DNA of 64,000 nt from Phytoamicus setariae. GTDB taxonomy: Bacteria; Pseudomonadota; Alphaproteobacteria; Rhizobiales; Rhizobiaceae. Below the pieces are notes generated by a model. That model did not search any database. It saw nothing but the letters and a program-made list of their open reading frames with translations, and was not told the origin of the DNA. Both the position numbers and the translations under genes were made by a program. The stretch lies in contig NZ_JAEQNC010000013.1 of assembly GCF_016722925.1 (NCBI RefSeq), positions 97,652 to 161,651 on the forward strand. The letters run 5' to 3'. Every line of letters starts with the position of its first letter. Position 1 is the stretch's first letter. Below, piece by piece: positions 1 through 12,464 of this stretch.

Positions 1-284
1 TGACAATTCTTGCTGCAGCTCTTGCTACCTTTGCCACCCGCACCGGCGGCTACCTGCTCATCAAGTCGATGAAGACGATCCCACCGCGCATGGAAGCGGC
101 TCTCAATGCCGTCCCGGCTGCCGTTCTGACGGCGCTCGTTGCTCCGAGTTTCGTCTATGGCGGCATCGATGTGACAATCACACTGATCTTGGCGCTGCTA
201 ATCGGCCTGCGCGCCCCGACACTGACCATGCTGGTGATGGCCTGGGCCTTCGTCGTCGCACTCCGGCAGATGACAGGGTACTGA
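1..284 (+). CDS. azlD: AzlD-family branched-chain amino acid export subunit, 5' end cut off
   Basis: The reading frame is open from base 3 and runs to a TGA at 282-284. It encodes about 93 visible residues of a small, very hydrophobic protein with TRTGGYLLIK near the start, then ALNAVPAAVLTALVAP and ALLIGLRAPTLTMLVMAW segments. This is the pattern of AzlD, the small partner of AzlC in an inner-membrane exporter of branched-chain amino acids. AzlD proteins have about 100 residues, so only a few residues are missing on the left. AzlC would be expected just upstream, outside the window. The family call rests on hydrophobic pattern and length, not on catalytic residues. Confidence 0.75.
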   Translation, partial: TILAAALATFATRTGGYLLIKSMKTIPPRMEAALNAVPAAVLTALVAPSFVYGGIDVTITLILALLIGLRAPTLTMLVMAWAFVVALRQMTGY

Positions 285-299
285 TCCCATCTAAAGTTT

Positions 300-944
300 T
301 CAGAGGGGCGTAGCTAGCGGGGCCGAGTTCCCTTGCACCTGTGCGGTGAGTTTGTTCAGGGCAACGCTCAGATCACTCGGAGTAAGGTCTTCCAAGGGGT
401 CACCATAGGCGACACGGATCGTGCTGAACGGATAGGGAAAGCGGAATTTGTCCCAGGTATTGAAGCATTTTCCGCGCGACGGCCATGCCGCGCAGGGAAT
501 GAGCGGCAGGCGCGTGAGACGGGCGATTTCGGTCGCGCCTTCCTTCGCCTCACAGGCAGGACCGCGCGAGCCATCGGGGGTGATGTAAAGGGCATGGCCC
601 TCGCGTGCGGCCTTGATAAGCAACCGTGCACCGGCAATACCGCCGCGAGTGGGAGACCCGGCCACGGCTCCAATGCCGAACCAGGCGGCAACGGTGCGGA
701 TGAAGGTGCCGGCACGGCTGTCGGATATGAGGGCGAGAAGCCTGCCCGGATTCGAGCGACGCATGACAGGTATCATGAGGATCTGCTGATGCCAGCTCGC
801 CAGGACGACTGGGCCAGTGAGGAATACTGCCGGCAAAGGCGTGATCACATGCACTCGACTCGTTGCGAAGACAAGGTACATGTAGCCTGCGATAAGCGCC
901 GCAAGTGCGCGCACCGTGAGCGGATGGTGGAAAAGCTTCTTCAT
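300..944 (-). CDS. DUF374-type lysophospholipid acyltransferase-like protein
   Basis: A 214-residue protein with one N-terminal hydrophobic segment (about residues 8-28). It carries the DUF374 signature: SWHQQ near residue 50, a SDSRAG stretch, GSPTRGG, ITPDGSRGP near residue 125, and a C-terminal WDKFRFPYPFS. DUF374 proteins resemble glycerolipid and lipid A acyltransferases and are expected at the inner membrane; substrate is not predictable here. It ends just after the convergent azlD with no long spacer. The start at 944 follows an AAGG-type ribosome site. The 144-base gap to the next gene (945-1088) would hold its promoter. Confidence 0.72.
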   Translation of the reverse strand: MKKLFHHPLTVRALAALIAGYMYLVFATSRVHVITPLPAVFLTGPVVLASWHQQILMIPVMRRSNPGRLLALISDSRAGTFIRTVAAWFGIGAVAGSPTRGGIAGARLLIKAAREGHALYITPDGSRGPACEAKEGATEIARLTRLPLIPCAAWPSRGKCFNTWDKFRFPYPFSTIRVAYGDPLEDLTPSDLSVALNKLTAQVQGNSAPLATPL

Positions 945-1013
945 GTCGGCACTACCTTACGTTGGCGTGCGCCGAAGGTCAAACCTCTTATATTATAGAT
1001 TTGGTATAAACGT

Positions 1014-1044
1014 AGAGCCGACAGCCGAATGTATCGCCGGCTCT
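1014..1044 (-). terminator. Possible terminator after the M24 aminopeptidase gene
   Basis: Inverted arms AGAGCCG and CGGCTCT enclose a 17-base loop about 45 bases past the stop of the upstream aminopeptidase gene on this strand. The following bases are only moderately T-rich, so intrinsic termination is uncertain. Confidence 0.3.
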
Positions 1045-1088
1045 CAGGGCGATCCGACGACCAACGAACGGGAGGCTCAAGACCTGTT

Positions 1089-2921
1089 TTATGAGATCGG
1101 AGCAGTGGCGCGTTTCAGCCACGATTTGATCTCGGCATCCTCTATCAACGGCAATAGCTTTTCGCGCGTTTCGGCATGATAGGCATTCAGCCATGTCAGT
1201 TCTTCGTCGGTGAGCAGCCGCGGAACAATCAGTCGCCGGTCGATTGGGCACCAGGTGAGCGTCGCGAAGGCGAACATCGGCCGGTCGCCACCTTCGATCG
1301 TCTCCATGTCGGTGACATAGACAAGGTTTTCGATACGAATGCCGAAGGCTCCGGGCCGGTAGTAACCCGGTTCGTTGGAGAGGATCATCCCCGGCAGCAG
1401 TTCCTGCATGGCGGCGCGCGAAATCCTCTGCGGCCCTTCATGGACCGAGAGGTAGGACCCGACGCCGTGGCCAGTGCCGTGGCCATAATCGGCGCCCGCC
1501 TTCCACAGCGCAATCCTAGCCAACGGATCGAGATCGACGCCACGCGTTCCCTTGGGAAAGCGTGCCGTGGAGATCGCGATCATACCCTTGAGGACAAGAG
1601 TGAAGAACCGCTTCTGCTCGTCCGGCACGTTGCCGATCGCAACTGTCCGGGTAATGTCCGTGGTTCCGTTGGTATATTGCCCGCCGGAGTCCACCAGGAA
1701 CATCTCCCCAGACTTAAAGCGCCGGTTCGTCGCTTCGGTCACGCGATAGTGGATGATCGCGGCATTCTCCCCTGCCCCGGATATGGTATCGAAGGAGATA
1801 TCCTTCAGCGCGTTCTGCATGCGCTCGCCGACGCGCGTGCGCGCCGCCTCGAGCGCCTTGACCGCTTCGATTTCATTCAGCTGCTCAAGCGGATAGTTGT
1901 CGAGCCAGTAGAGATACTCGACCATCGCAGCGCCATCCTGCAGGTGCGCCTTTGCCGAACCCGCAAGCTCGGCCACGTTTTTTGTGGCGCGCGGCAGTGC
2001 GGCGGGGTCGGTCGAGGCCGACACTCTGCCGCCTGCAGCTTCGACGATTTGCGACAGGGCATAGGGCGCCAGATCGGGATCGAGCATGACCGGCGAGCCG
2101 GATCTGGCGACCGCTTCGACACTGGAAACAAAGTCAGATGGCGGTAGCTGTGCAGCCATCTGCGCCAGATAGGCCTCGGACTCGATGCCTGTCTTCTTCT
2201 GGTCGAGGAAAATCTGTGCCCGGCCGTCGGCAAGAATGATAGCCCGCGCCAGCGGATGCGGCGTGTGCGGAACGTCGCTGCCGCGGATATTGAAGACCCA
2301 GGCGACCGAGGACGGATCGGTCAGCACGACTGCGCCTGCGCCCGCTTTGCTGACCACTTCGGCAATGCCGGCAATCTTTGCGGTTGCCAGTTCGCCTGCC
2401 TGCTCGATGTACTGGATGCTGACCTGGCCCATCGGTTCGGCAGGGCGCTCATCCCAAATCTCGTCGAGCGGATTGGCCGCAAGGAAGACGACGCTGCCGT
2501 CCTTGTCAGCCAGAGCCTTTTCAAGCTTGGCGATTTCTGCCGACGTGTGAAGCCACGGGTCGAGACCCAGCCTGAAACCGGCAGGCGTATGCGCAGCAAG
2601 CCATTTTGCCGGCGGCTCGCCGACAAGATCGCCGCCAGTGAAAACATTGCCGTCCACCTGTTCCTTGAGCTGGGTCGTGTAGCGGCCATCGACGAACACG
2701 ACTGCCTTGTCGGCCGTCACCAGTGCTACTCCGGCTGAGCCGGTGAAGCCGGTCAGCCAGGTGAGCCGCTCGGCCGAGGCCGGGACATATTCGCCCTGGA
2801 ATTCATCGGCGCGCGGCACAAGAAAGCCGTCGATCTCGAGTGCCGCCATCCTCTCGCGGAGCTTGGCCACGCGTGCGGCGCCAAATTGCGGTTCGGCAGT
2901 GGTTTCGAAGGACTGGAACAT
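1089..2921 (-). CDS. M24-family Xaa-Pro aminopeptidase (aminopeptidase P type)
   Basis: A 610-residue cytosolic metallopeptidase that removes an N-terminal residue preceding proline. It has the long three-domain layout of eukaryote-like aminopeptidase P: two creatinase-like N-terminal domains (about 1-310) and the C-terminal pita-bread domain. The five metal ligands are visible: D411 and D422 in DSGGQYTNGTTDITR, H485 in HGTGHGVG, E517 in SNEPGYY and E531 in RIENL. There is no signal peptide. It is monocistronic in appearance, with 63 bases to ligA upstream. Nothing in the neighbourhood links it to division; it is a housekeeping peptide-turnover enzyme. Confidence 0.92.
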   Translation of the reverse strand: MFQSFETTAEPQFGAARVAKLRERMAALEIDGFLVPRADEFQGEYVPASAERLTWLTGFTGSAGVALVTADKAVVFVDGRYTTQLKEQVDGNVFTGGDLVGEPPAKWLAAHTPAGFRLGLDPWLHTSAEIAKLEKALADKDGSVVFLAANPLDEIWDERPAEPMGQVSIQYIEQAGELATAKIAGIAEVVSKAGAGAVVLTDPSSVAWVFNIRGSDVPHTPHPLARAIILADGRAQIFLDQKKTGIESEAYLAQMAAQLPPSDFVSSVEAVARSGSPVMLDPDLAPYALSQIVEAAGGRVSASTDPAALPRATKNVAELAGSAKAHLQDGAAMVEYLYWLDNYPLEQLNEIEAVKALEAARTRVGERMQNALKDISFDTISGAGENAAIIHYRVTEATNRRFKSGEMFLVDSGGQYTNGTTDITRTVAIGNVPDEQKRFFTLVLKGMIAISTARFPKGTRGVDLDPLARIALWKAGADYGHGTGHGVGSYLSVHEGPQRISRAAMQELLPGMILSNEPGYYRPGAFGIRIENLVYVTDMETIEGGDRPMFAFATLTWCPIDRRLIVPRLLTDEELTWLNAYHAETREKLLPLIEDAEIKSWLKRATAPIS

Positions 2922-2984
2922 GGGGCACTCCCGAGATGTGGGCTACAAACAGAATCTACACGCAAACTTCGACAGGAATAGCAC

Positions 2985-5186
<2,202 letters not shown>

Positions 5187-5204
5187 TCACAGAAGTGAAG
5201 GCCT

Positions 5205-6878
5205 CTAAGCCTCGCCTCGCAGCAGCTTGCTGGCGGCGGCCCGCGCCTCTTCGGTGATCGAGGCACCGGCCAGCATGCGGGCGATCTCCTCGCGGCGTTC
5301 GCCGTCGTCCATGGTGGCAACCCGGGTGGATATGCGGCCGGACGTATCCTCGACCGGCGCCTTGGAAATCAGCAGATGGGTGTTGGCGCGCGCCGCAACC
5401 TGCGGCGCATGCGTGACCGACAGGACCTGCACCCGCGACGAAAGGCGCTTCAGCCGCTGGCCGATGGCATCGGCAACCGCGCCACCCACGCCGCTGTCGA
5501 TCTCGTCGAAGACCAGCGTTGGCGCCGAGCCGCGATCGGCCAGCGCCACCTTGAGCGCCAGAAGAAAACGCGACAGTTCCCCGCCCGACGCCACTTTCAT
5601 GATCGGGCCGGGCCGTGTGCCCGGATTGGTCTGGACGTTGAATGCCACCTGATCGATGCCGGAGAGGCTGGCATTGTCCTTATCGGTGGAAATCTCGGTC
5701 ATGAAGCGGGCGCGCTCGAGTTTCAACGCCGGCAGTTCTGCCATGACAGCGTCGGAAAGCGCCTGACCGGCATTGTGACGTTTCTCCGAAAGGCTCTGGG
5801 CGGCAACAATATATTCTGCCCCCGCCTCCGCTTCCCGCTTTTCCAGTTGCTTCAGTTTCGACTCGCCCTGATCGAGATCGGCAAGATCGGCGATCATCCG
5901 GGCGGCAAGTGCCGGCAGGTCGGTCACCGGTACCGAAAACTTACGGGAGGCGGCGCGCAATGCGAACAGCCGCTCCTCAACCCGCTCAAGCTCCTTCGGG
6001 TCGAATTCAGTGCGTCGGAGTGCTTCCTCGACCATGTTCTGGGCCTCGGACAACAGATCCAGTGCCTCATCCAGAGTTTTGACCGTGTCTTCAAGCAGCC
6101 CTGGCGCCTCAGCCGATTTGCGCTCCAGCCGTCGCACCATCGAGGCGATATGCGGCACAGGCGAAGCCGAGCCGTTGAGGTAATCGGATGCTTCGGAGAT
6201 ATCGCCGGCGATCCGCTCGGACTTCATCATCCGGGAGCGTCTTTCGGCAAGCTCGTCCTCTTCACCATCCACCGGGGAAAGTTTTTCCAGTTCCTCCACG
6301 GATGCTCTGAGATAATCGGCTTCGCGAGCTGCCGCCTCTACCTTGGCGCGATGGGTCCTGAGCTCCCTGCCCGCGTCTTTCCAGACGCGATAAAGTCGAC
6401 CGAGCCCATCAGCTTCCTCGCTGAGACCGGCAAAGGCGTCGAGTAGCATACGGTGCGCTTCGCCATCGACCAGTGCCCTGTCGTCGTGCTGGCCGTGGAT
6501 TTCCACGAGCTTGCCGCCCGCATCGCGCATCAGCTGTACGCTCACCGGCTGGTCGTTGACGAAGGCACGGCTGCGGCCATCGGCCGATTGAACGCGCCGG
6601 AAGATGATGTCGCCATCGTCGTCGATGCCGTTTTCACGCAGGAGGTGACGTAGCGGATGGCTGGAGCCGACATCGAAAACGGCCGTCACCTGGCCCTTGT
6701 CCTCGCCGTGTCGGACGAGTCCGCCATCGCCGCGGCCACCGAGCGCAAGCGAAAGTGAGTCAAGCAGGATCGATTTGCCGGCACCGGTTTCGCCGGTCAG
6801 CACGGAAAGGCCCGGCGCGAAACTGAGATCGAGCCGATCGATCAGAACAATATCGCGGATCGACAGCTGAATGAGCAT
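5205..6878 (-). CDS. recN: DNA repair protein RecN
   Basis: A 557-residue SMC-like ATPase of double-strand break repair. Walker A is GETGAGKS at residues 29-36. The middle holds the long coiled coil (about 150-380) with many charged and leucine-rich heptads. The C-terminal half has the ABC-type signature SGGELSRFLLALK and Walker B LVFDEIDSGVGG. It acts on the nucleoid in recombinational repair together with RecA. The start ATG at 6878 gives an N-terminus that begins at the first beta strand (MLIQLSIRDIVLID), as in other RecN proteins. bamD is 21 bases upstream on the same strand. Confidence 0.96.
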   Translation of the reverse strand: MLIQLSIRDIVLIDRLDLSFAPGLSVLTGETGAGKSILLDSLSLALGGRGDGGLVRHGEDKGQVTAVFDVGSSHPLRHLLRENGIDDDGDIIFRRVQSADGRSRAFVNDQPVSVQLMRDAGGKLVEIHGQHDDRALVDGEAHRMLLDAFAGLSEEADGLGRLYRVWKDAGRELRTHRAKVEAAAREADYLRASVEELEKLSPVDGEEDELAERRSRMMKSERIAGDISEASDYLNGSASPVPHIASMVRRLERKSAEAPGLLEDTVKTLDEALDLLSEAQNMVEEALRRTEFDPKELERVEERLFALRAASRKFSVPVTDLPALAARMIADLADLDQGESKLKQLEKREAEAGAEYIVAAQSLSEKRHNAGQALSDAVMAELPALKLERARFMTEISTDKDNASLSGIDQVAFNVQTNPGTRPGPIMKVASGGELSRFLLALKVALADRGSAPTLVFDEIDSGVGGAVADAIGQRLKRLSSRVQVLSVTHAPQVAARANTHLLISKAPVEDTSGRISTRVATMDDGERREEIARMLAGASITEEARAAASKLLRGEA

Positions 6879-6899
6879 GAGCGGGCCTGGTCCTAGCGA

Positions 6900-7751
6900 T
6901 CAGGACTCGCCGAGCAGCAGCTTCTTGCCAGCGCGGGAAATCCAAGAACCCTGGTTCTCGCGTGGTGCAAGTCCCTTGGACTGCAACAGTGCGAAGCTAT
7001 CCTTATACCACTCGCTGTCCGGGTAGTTGTGGCCCAGGACGGCTGCGGCGGTCTGCGCCTCGTCGGCGAGGCCGAGCGCATAGTAGCTTTCGCACAGGCG
7101 GGCCAGCGCTTCCTCGACCTGATTGGTGTTCGGGAACTGCTCCACAACGGTGCGGAAGCGAGAGATAGCGGCAAGATATTCCTTGCGCTCCTCATAGTAA
7201 CGGCCGACCTGCATTTCCTTGCCGGCCAGCTGGTCGCGAGCATACCGGATCTTCGTCTGCGCATCATCGACATATTCCGACTTCGGATAGTCGTTGACGA
7301 CTTTCAGCATGGCTTCGATGGTCTTGGCAGCGGCACGCTGGTCCTGCGTCACCGTCGGGATCTGCTTGGAATAAGAAAGGCCGATCAGATACTGCACGTA
7401 GGCAGAATCCTTGGTTTGCGGGTACAGGCTAAGATACCGGGTGCCGTTCTGAATGGCACCCTCGTTGTCGCCGCTGCGATATTTCATGAAGGTGCTCATC
7501 ACCAGCGCCTTACGTGCCCATTCAGAGAATGGATGCTGGCGATCGAGCGCATCGAACTTGCGCTGCGCTTCGGCGGTCTTACCCGCGTTCAGGTTCGCCA
7601 GACCTTCGTTGTAGAGCTGCTCAGGCGGATCGGTCTCGGCGGCGAGCTTGGTGATGTCCAGATCTGGATCGCTCGTGCAGCCAGCCAGCAATGTGCCAGA
7701 GGCACCAATAGCCAGCGTCAGAAGCACGGCGCGCACGGATAATTTCATCAT
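6900..7751 (-). CDS. bamD: Outer membrane assembly lipoprotein BamD
   Basis: A 283-residue lipoprotein of the BAM complex that inserts beta-barrel proteins in the outer membrane. The N-terminal signal peptide ends in a lipobox LLAGC, so the mature protein starts at that cysteine. The body is built of TPR-like repeats (for example [20 protein letters not shown] and [13 protein letters not shown]). Two adjacent ATG codons (7751 and 7748) follow AGGAAG; either may be used. A longer in-frame extension starting with TTG at 7805 was not chosen because it would bury the signal peptide. It sits between lpxC and recN, the usual rhizobial order. Confidence 0.94.
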   Translation of the reverse strand: MMKLSVRAVLLTLAIGASGTLLAGCTSDPDLDITKLAAETDPPEQLYNEGLANLNAGKTAEAQRKFDALDRQHPFSEWARKALVMSTFMKYRSGDNEGAIQNGTRYLSLYPQTKDSAYVQYLIGLSYSKQIPTVTQDQRAAAKTIEAMLKVVNDYPKSEYVDDAQTKIRYARDQLAGKEMQVGRYYEERKEYLAAISRFRTVVEQFPNTNQVEEALARLCESYYALGLADEAQTAAAVLGHNYPDSEWYKDSFALLQSKGLAPRENQGSWISRAGKKLLLGES

Positions 7752-7954
7752 GTCTCTTCCTGCAAATCCCCAGAGGGTGACGAACATGGGCGGCTCGGGC
7801 CGCAAGGCCCGGTTCCCGCCGAGGCTGTTCTAGCCACAAAACGGCCGGAACCGCAACGCCACCTTCTCCAATTCGTATACATTTATGGCAAAACCGGGTC
7901 AGGGTGTTGCCTTCATACCGGGGAATTGGCGACAACGCACAAGAGATCCAGGAA

Positions 7955-8908
7955 TTACGCCGTCCAGGGCGCGTATTCCTGATGTGTGACCGCGATCATC
8001 TCGGGGGCAGCGACGCGCTGCCGTTGGCCGGCCGACTCCACGATCTCGTAAGCCGAGCTGTCCGACAGCAGGGCCTTGAGCGCTAGCGCATTGACCTTGT
8101 GACCACCGCGATACGAGCGATAGAGACCGAGGAACGGAGCACCTGCCAGCGCAAGATCGCCGACCGCATCCAGCGTCTTGTGCCGCACGAACTCGTCGGG
8201 ATAGCGCAAGCCTTCCATGTTGATCACACGGTTGTCGTCACCGATGACGACCGAATTTTCCAGCGAGGAGCCAAGCGCCAGGCCTGCCGCCCAAAGGCGC
8301 TCGACATCGCGCATGAAGCCGAAGGTGCGGGCCCGTGACAGCTCGGTCTTGAAGGTCGAAGCCGTCATATCGCCCTTCCAGGACTGACGACCGATCAGCG
8401 GGCTCGAGAAGTCGATCTCGACTTCGTAGCGCGTGCCGTCATAAGGATGGAACTCGGCCCAGGATGGCCCCACGTCGATACGGACCTGCTTCTTGACCCT
8501 GATATAGCGACGCTTCTTGACCAGCGACCGAATACCGGCCTGCTCGATCGCGTCAACGAAAACGGCGGAACTGCCATCCATCACAGGCATCTCGGCGCCG
8601 TCGATCTCGATCACCGCATTGTCGATTCCAAGCGCATAAAGCGCGGCCATGACATGCTCTACCGTTGCGACGGAACGCACGGGATGGGTGCCGAGCACCG
8701 TGCAGAGATCCGTGCTGCCGACGGTTGCCGAGACGGCCTTGAGTTCAGTGACTTCGCCATTGGGGCCAGTGCGAACGAAAACGATACCGGTACCGGCTTC
8801 TGACGGATTGAAGGTCGCGCTGACCTCCACGCCAGAATGAACACCGATTCCACGAAGAGTGAAGGGGTTTGCAAATGTTGTTTCAAATCCCTGAAGTCCA
8901 GACGCCAT
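7955..8908 (-). CDS. lpxC: UDP-3-O-acyl-N-acetylglucosamine deacetylase LpxC
   Basis: A 317-residue zinc deacetylase performing the committed step of lipid A synthesis in the cytosol. Visible hallmarks are GIGVHSG near the start, TVEHVMAALYALGIDN (zinc His), PVMDGSS, and RHKTLDAVGDLALAG with the other zinc ligands, followed by the catalytic GGHKVNALAL. The ATG at 8908 (MASGLQGFETT) matches the usual LpxC start. An upstream ATG at 8959 would add 17 charged residues and lacks a better ribosome site. The gene follows ftsZ beyond a strong terminator, so it probably has its own promoter in 8909-9127. Confidence 0.95.
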   Translation of the reverse strand: MASGLQGFETTFANPFTLRGIGVHSGVEVSATFNPSEAGTGIVFVRTGPNGEVTELKAVSATVGSTDLCTVLGTHPVRSVATVEHVMAALYALGIDNAVIEIDGAEMPVMDGSSAVFVDAIEQAGIRSLVKKRRYIRVKKQVRIDVGPSWAEFHPYDGTRYEVEIDFSSPLIGRQSWKGDMTASTFKTELSRARTFGFMRDVERLWAAGLALGSSLENSVVIGDDNRVINMEGLRYPDEFVRHKTLDAVGDLALAGAPFLGLYRSYRGGHKVNALALKALLSDSSAYEIVESAGQRQRVAAPEMIAVTHQEYAPWTA

Positions 8909-9050
8909 GTAGCCCCGCTTTTCCGCGCGGCCCTTGGGGGACCGCCTGTCCGGCTTCATCCGGACATCTCATGCCAAACCAAAAATGCGCAAGCCGCATT
9001 CAACTCAAAAACAGTCTCCACTCCCCCAAGCAGACCCAGCGTGAAAATAG

Positions 9051-9067
9051 TTGCGCGTGACGCGCAA
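9051..9067. promoter_or_regulatory. Palindrome in the lpxC upstream region
   Basis: Perfect inverted repeat TTGCGCG-TGA-CGCGCAA, 143 bases before the lpxC start codon and downstream of the ftsZ terminator. It could be an operator for lpxC; no regulator can be named from sequence. The rest of the 277-base gap holds only the ftsZ terminator. Confidence 0.3.
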
Positions 9068-9127
9068 TCCAAATCAATGTTTCTTTCGAAGTGTAACGTT
9101 CTGCCAGACTTAATGCCCGGCATGGCA

Positions 9128-9153
9128 AAAGGCCCGGGAAATCCCGGGCCTTT
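9128..9153 (-). terminator. Intrinsic terminator of ftsZ
   Basis: Perfect 11-bp stem AAAGGCCCGGG / CCCGGGCCTTT with a 4-base loop, 33 bases past the ftsZ stop. On the ftsZ strand the stem runs into TTTT. It separates ftsZ from lpxC. Confidence 0.85.
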
Positions 9154-9185
9154 CGCGTTTTCCACAACCTGGCTTTGACAGATGG

Positions 9186-10994
9186 TCAGTTCGTCTGGCG
9201 ACGAAGGAAAGCGGGGATGTCGAACTCGTCGGCTTCCTGGCGATTCTGCTGTCCCGGAACCTGACGACCCTGATCGTCGAGATTGCCGCGACGCGGTGCA
9301 TACAGGCTGGCCTCGGGCGAAAGGGCCCGGCGCTGCTGGGATGCAGCAGAAGGCGCACCGGCAGTCAGATCGGAAGGAACATTCTCCTCCTCCCGGCGGC
9401 TCAGCGACGATGTCAGACGTTTCAGCAGGCCCATCGGACCACGCTCTTCTGCCTGAACCGACGCTGCTGCTGCGCGATGCTCGATCTCGGCCTGCACGAC
9501 TGGCGGGAAATCCTCCACCTTCGGCATGCGCGATGCTTCCGCCTCGGCGCGAACCGATGCCATCAGCGACGGCTCGTGACGAACCTGCTGCTGGTAGACC
9601 TGCTGGGGCTCCTGAGCCTGCATGACAGGACGCGGCTGGATCTGCGGCGCTTCCATGCGCTGCGGAACCGGCTGCGGCGCCATCGGCGTCGCGCGGGGCG
9701 CAAACTCAGCCGCAGGAGAAGCAAACAGCTTGCTTGCCGGACGGAACGCCTCCTGTGCGGATGCCTGTGCGACTTCAGCCATCATCGGCTCGGCGACAGC
9801 AATCTCCAGTTCGCGTTCCATATCCATCTCGGCGGCGCGAATCGTTTCCGCAACCGGGTCTGAATAGACTTGAGCGGCGACCTGCGGCTGAACCTGCACC
9901 GGCTGCGGGGCTGGCGCGGTGGCTACGGGAGCGGACATGACCGGCTGGGCAGCAGCAACCTGGGGACGCAAAACCGGACGCGCAGCGACCGGCCTTGCGT
10001 CAAAAGGGCGCTGTTCACCGGCCCCCGTTGCGCGATCGATACCCGTCGCGACAACAGAAACGCGGATAATGCCTTCCAATGCTTCGTCGAATGTTGCGCC
10101 AAGGATGATGTTGGCGTCGGGATCGACTTCTTCGCGGATTCGGGTCGCAGCTTCGTCGACTTCGAACAGGGTCATGTCGCGACCGCCGGTGATGGAGATC
10201 AGCAGGCCCTGCGCGCCCTTCATCGAGGTTTCGTCGAGCAGCGGATTGGCAATCGCAGCTTCCGCCGAGGCCAGAGCGCGGCCTTCGCCAGACGCTTCGC
10301 CAGTACCCATCATCGCGCGGCCCATTTCCCGCATGATCGAGCGGACGTCAGCGAAATCGAGGTTGATGAGGCCTTCCTTGACCATCAGGTCGGTGATGCA
10401 GGCGACGCCCGAATAGAGCACCTGATCAGCCATGGAGAAAGCATCAGCGAACGTCGTTTTGTCGTTGGCGATCCGGAAGAGGTTCTGGTTCGGAATAACG
10501 ATGAGCGTATCAACGGACTTCTGCAGTTCCTGAATGCCCTGGTCGGCGATGCGCATGCGGCGACCGCCTTCGAAATGGAACGGCTTGGTAACCACGCCGA
10601 CCGTCAGGATACCCTTGGAGCGGGCAGCCTGGGCGACCACTGGAGCGGCGCCTGTGCCAGTTCCGCCGCCCATGCCGGCGGTGACGAAGCACATATGCGT
10701 GCCGTTGAGATGATCGATGATCTCGTCGAGGCATTCTTCGGCAGCCGCACGGCCGACTTCCGGCTGCGAACCGGCGCCTAGACCTTCGGTAACCTGTACG
10801 CCCATCTGGATGATGCGTTCAGCACTCGTCATCGCGAGCGCCTGAGCGTCGGTGTTGGCAACCACGAAATCAACGCCCTGAAGGCCGGCATTGATCATGT
10901 TGTTGACGGCATTGCCGCCACCGCCACCGACGCCGAACACCGTGATGCGCGGCTTCAGCTCGGTAATGTCCGGCTTCTGCAATTTGATGGTCAT
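9186..10994 (-). CDS. ftsZ: Cell division GTPase FtsZ, long-tailed rhizobial form
   Basis: A 602-residue tubulin homologue that forms the cytokinetic ring. The GTPase core (about 15-320) has the G-box GGGTGTG at residues 109-115 and the T7 loop [15 protein letters not shown]. After the core comes a linker of about 250 residues rich in Ala, Pro, Gln and Val (repeated PQV, APQP, QPV), then the conserved C-terminal peptide [12 protein letters not shown] that binds FtsA and other partners. E. coli FtsZ has 383 residues; the extra length is the disordered linker, as in FtsZ1 of rhizobia. It lies 138 bases downstream of ftsA, space enough for its own promoter. Confidence 0.97.
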   Translation of the reverse strand: MTIKLQKPDITELKPRITVFGVGGGGGNAVNNMINAGLQGVDFVVANTDAQALAMTSAERIIQMGVQVTEGLGAGSQPEVGRAAAEECLDEIIDHLNGTHMCFVTAGMGGGTGTGAAPVVAQAARSKGILTVGVVTKPFHFEGGRRMRIADQGIQELQKSVDTLIVIPNQNLFRIANDKTTFADAFSMADQVLYSGVACITDLMVKEGLINLDFADVRSIMREMGRAMMGTGEASGEGRALASAEAAIANPLLDETSMKGAQGLLISITGGRDMTLFEVDEAATRIREEVDPDANIILGATFDEALEGIIRVSVVATGIDRATGAGEQRPFDARPVAARPVLRPQVAAAQPVMSAPVATAPAPQPVQVQPQVAAQVYSDPVAETIRAAEMDMERELEIAVAEPMMAEVAQASAQEAFRPASKLFASPAAEFAPRATPMAPQPVPQRMEAPQIQPRPVMQAQEPQQVYQQQVRHEPSLMASVRAEAEASRMPKVEDFPPVVQAEIEHRAAAASVQAEERGPMGLLKRLTSSLSRREEENVPSDLTAGAPSAASQQRRALSPEASLYAPRRGNLDDQGRQVPGQQNRQEADEFDIPAFLRRQTN

Positions 10995-11132
10995 GTTACC
11001 CGTCCTTCCTCTAGACTAGCCGGATCGCCGTACCGGCCTCAATTCCTATTTTGTCAGCTCGCGCTTGCCTGATGCTGTTCAGGCGCTTGCCGACGAGTCC
11101 ACTCACCAAGTCCGCGGGGAACACCCGCAATC

Positions 11133-12464
11133 TCAGAAACTGCTTTTCAGCCACTGGCTGACGCGGGCGATCCGGCCATTGCCGCCTGCCAGCGCAGACA
11201 ACACGCCATGATCGGACGCGTGAATTTCGATATCCGCGAATTGCGGATAGATCAGGAGCCCGACCGCTGTCGAAAAGGCTGGGCCTTTGGCAGCGGGTGG
11301 CAATCCCTTGACACCCATCGGCCGGCCGATCCGCACGTTGCGTGCGAGAATCTGTCGGGCCAGATCGGGCAGGCCAGTCAATTGGCTGGCGCCGCCCGTC
11401 AGTACGACGCGTTTGCCGACGATCGGGGAAAAACCCGACGAACGGATTCGGTCGCGAATCATTTCCAGCGTCTCCTCGACTCGGGCGCGGACGATCTTGC
11501 TGATCAAAGCGCGCGGAATTTGGGTCGGAAGCTCATGTTCGTCTTCGCTGATCGGCGGAACCGGTATCAGTTCGCGATCATCGGTGGAGTTCGCCAGCGC
11601 CGAGCCATGCATCACCTTGATACGCTCCGCATCGTCGATGCGGGTGGAGAGCCCGCGGGCCAGATCGGTGGTCACATGATGGCCACCCAGCCCGATGGCG
11701 TCGGAATGCACCAGCTTGCCCTCGGCAAACACGGAAATCGTCGTCATGCCGCCGCCCATGTCGATTGCGGCGCATCCCAGTTCGAGTTCGTCGTCCACGA
11801 GTGCGGCAAGTCCGCTGGCATAGGGCGTCGCAACCATGCCTTCTACAGAGAGATGGGCGCGATTGACGCACAGCTCGATGTTCTTGACCGCCATGCGCTC
11901 AGCCGTCAGCACGTGCATGTCGACGCCGAGTGTCTCGCCAAACATGGAGACGGGATCGCCGATGCCGCGCTCGCCATCGAGCGAAAAGCCGGTCGGCAGC
12001 GAATGCAGCACCGCGCGTTCGTTGCGCTGCGATTGCTGACATGCGGCGACGAGTACCTTGCGGACGTCTTCCTGATCGACTTCCTGGCCACCCAGATCGA
12101 TCGAGGCGGTGTAGATGTCGCTCTGCAGCCGGCCAGCGGAAACGTTGACGATCAGGCTGTCGACCGTAAGCTTCGCCTGGCGCTCCGCTGTATCGACGGC
12201 ATTGCGGATCACGCCTTCGAGCGCGTCGAGATCGGAAATAACACCCGACTTGATACCGCGCGACTTCTGGTGGCCGATGCCGATGATTTCGACCTTGTGG
12301 GTCCGTCCGGGCAAAACCTCGGAGGCTTCGCGAGGCGTCAACCGGGCGATCATGCAAACCACTTTGGTCGATCCGATATCGAGGACCGACACGACATGCG
12401 TCTTCTTGGAGGCCAGTGGCTTCAGCCGGGGTGCAGACGAACCGTTAGGACGAAAAATACTCAT
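11133..12464 (-). CDS. ftsA: Cell division protein FtsA
   Basis: A 443-residue actin-fold protein that tethers FtsZ to the membrane. The N-terminal half has VLDIGSTKVVCMIARL (phosphate 1 motif), the middle GCAAIDMGGGMTTISVF (phosphate 2), and VVLTGGASQLTGL (adenosine motif). The C-terminus ISQWLKSSF-like segment is the short amphipathic membrane-targeting helix. The start ATG overlaps the ftsQ stop by four bases (ATGA), so translation is coupled. Confidence 0.97.
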   Translation of the reverse strand: MSIFRPNGSSAPRLKPLASKKTHVVSVLDIGSTKVVCMIARLTPREASEVLPGRTHKVEIIGIGHQKSRGIKSGVISDLDALEGVIRNAVDTAERQAKLTVDSLIVNVSAGRLQSDIYTASIDLGGQEVDQEDVRKVLVAACQQSQRNERAVLHSLPTGFSLDGERGIGDPVSMFGETLGVDMHVLTAERMAVKNIELCVNRAHLSVEGMVATPYASGLAALVDDELELGCAAIDMGGGMTTISVFAEGKLVHSDAIGLGGHHVTTDLARGLSTRIDDAERIKVMHGSALANSTDDRELIPVPPISEDEHELPTQIPRALISKIVRARVEETLEMIRDRIRSSGFSPIVGKRVVLTGGASQLTGLPDLARQILARNVRIGRPMGVKGLPPAAKGPAFSTAVGLLIYPQFADIEIHASDHGVLSALAGGNGRIARVSQWLKSSF

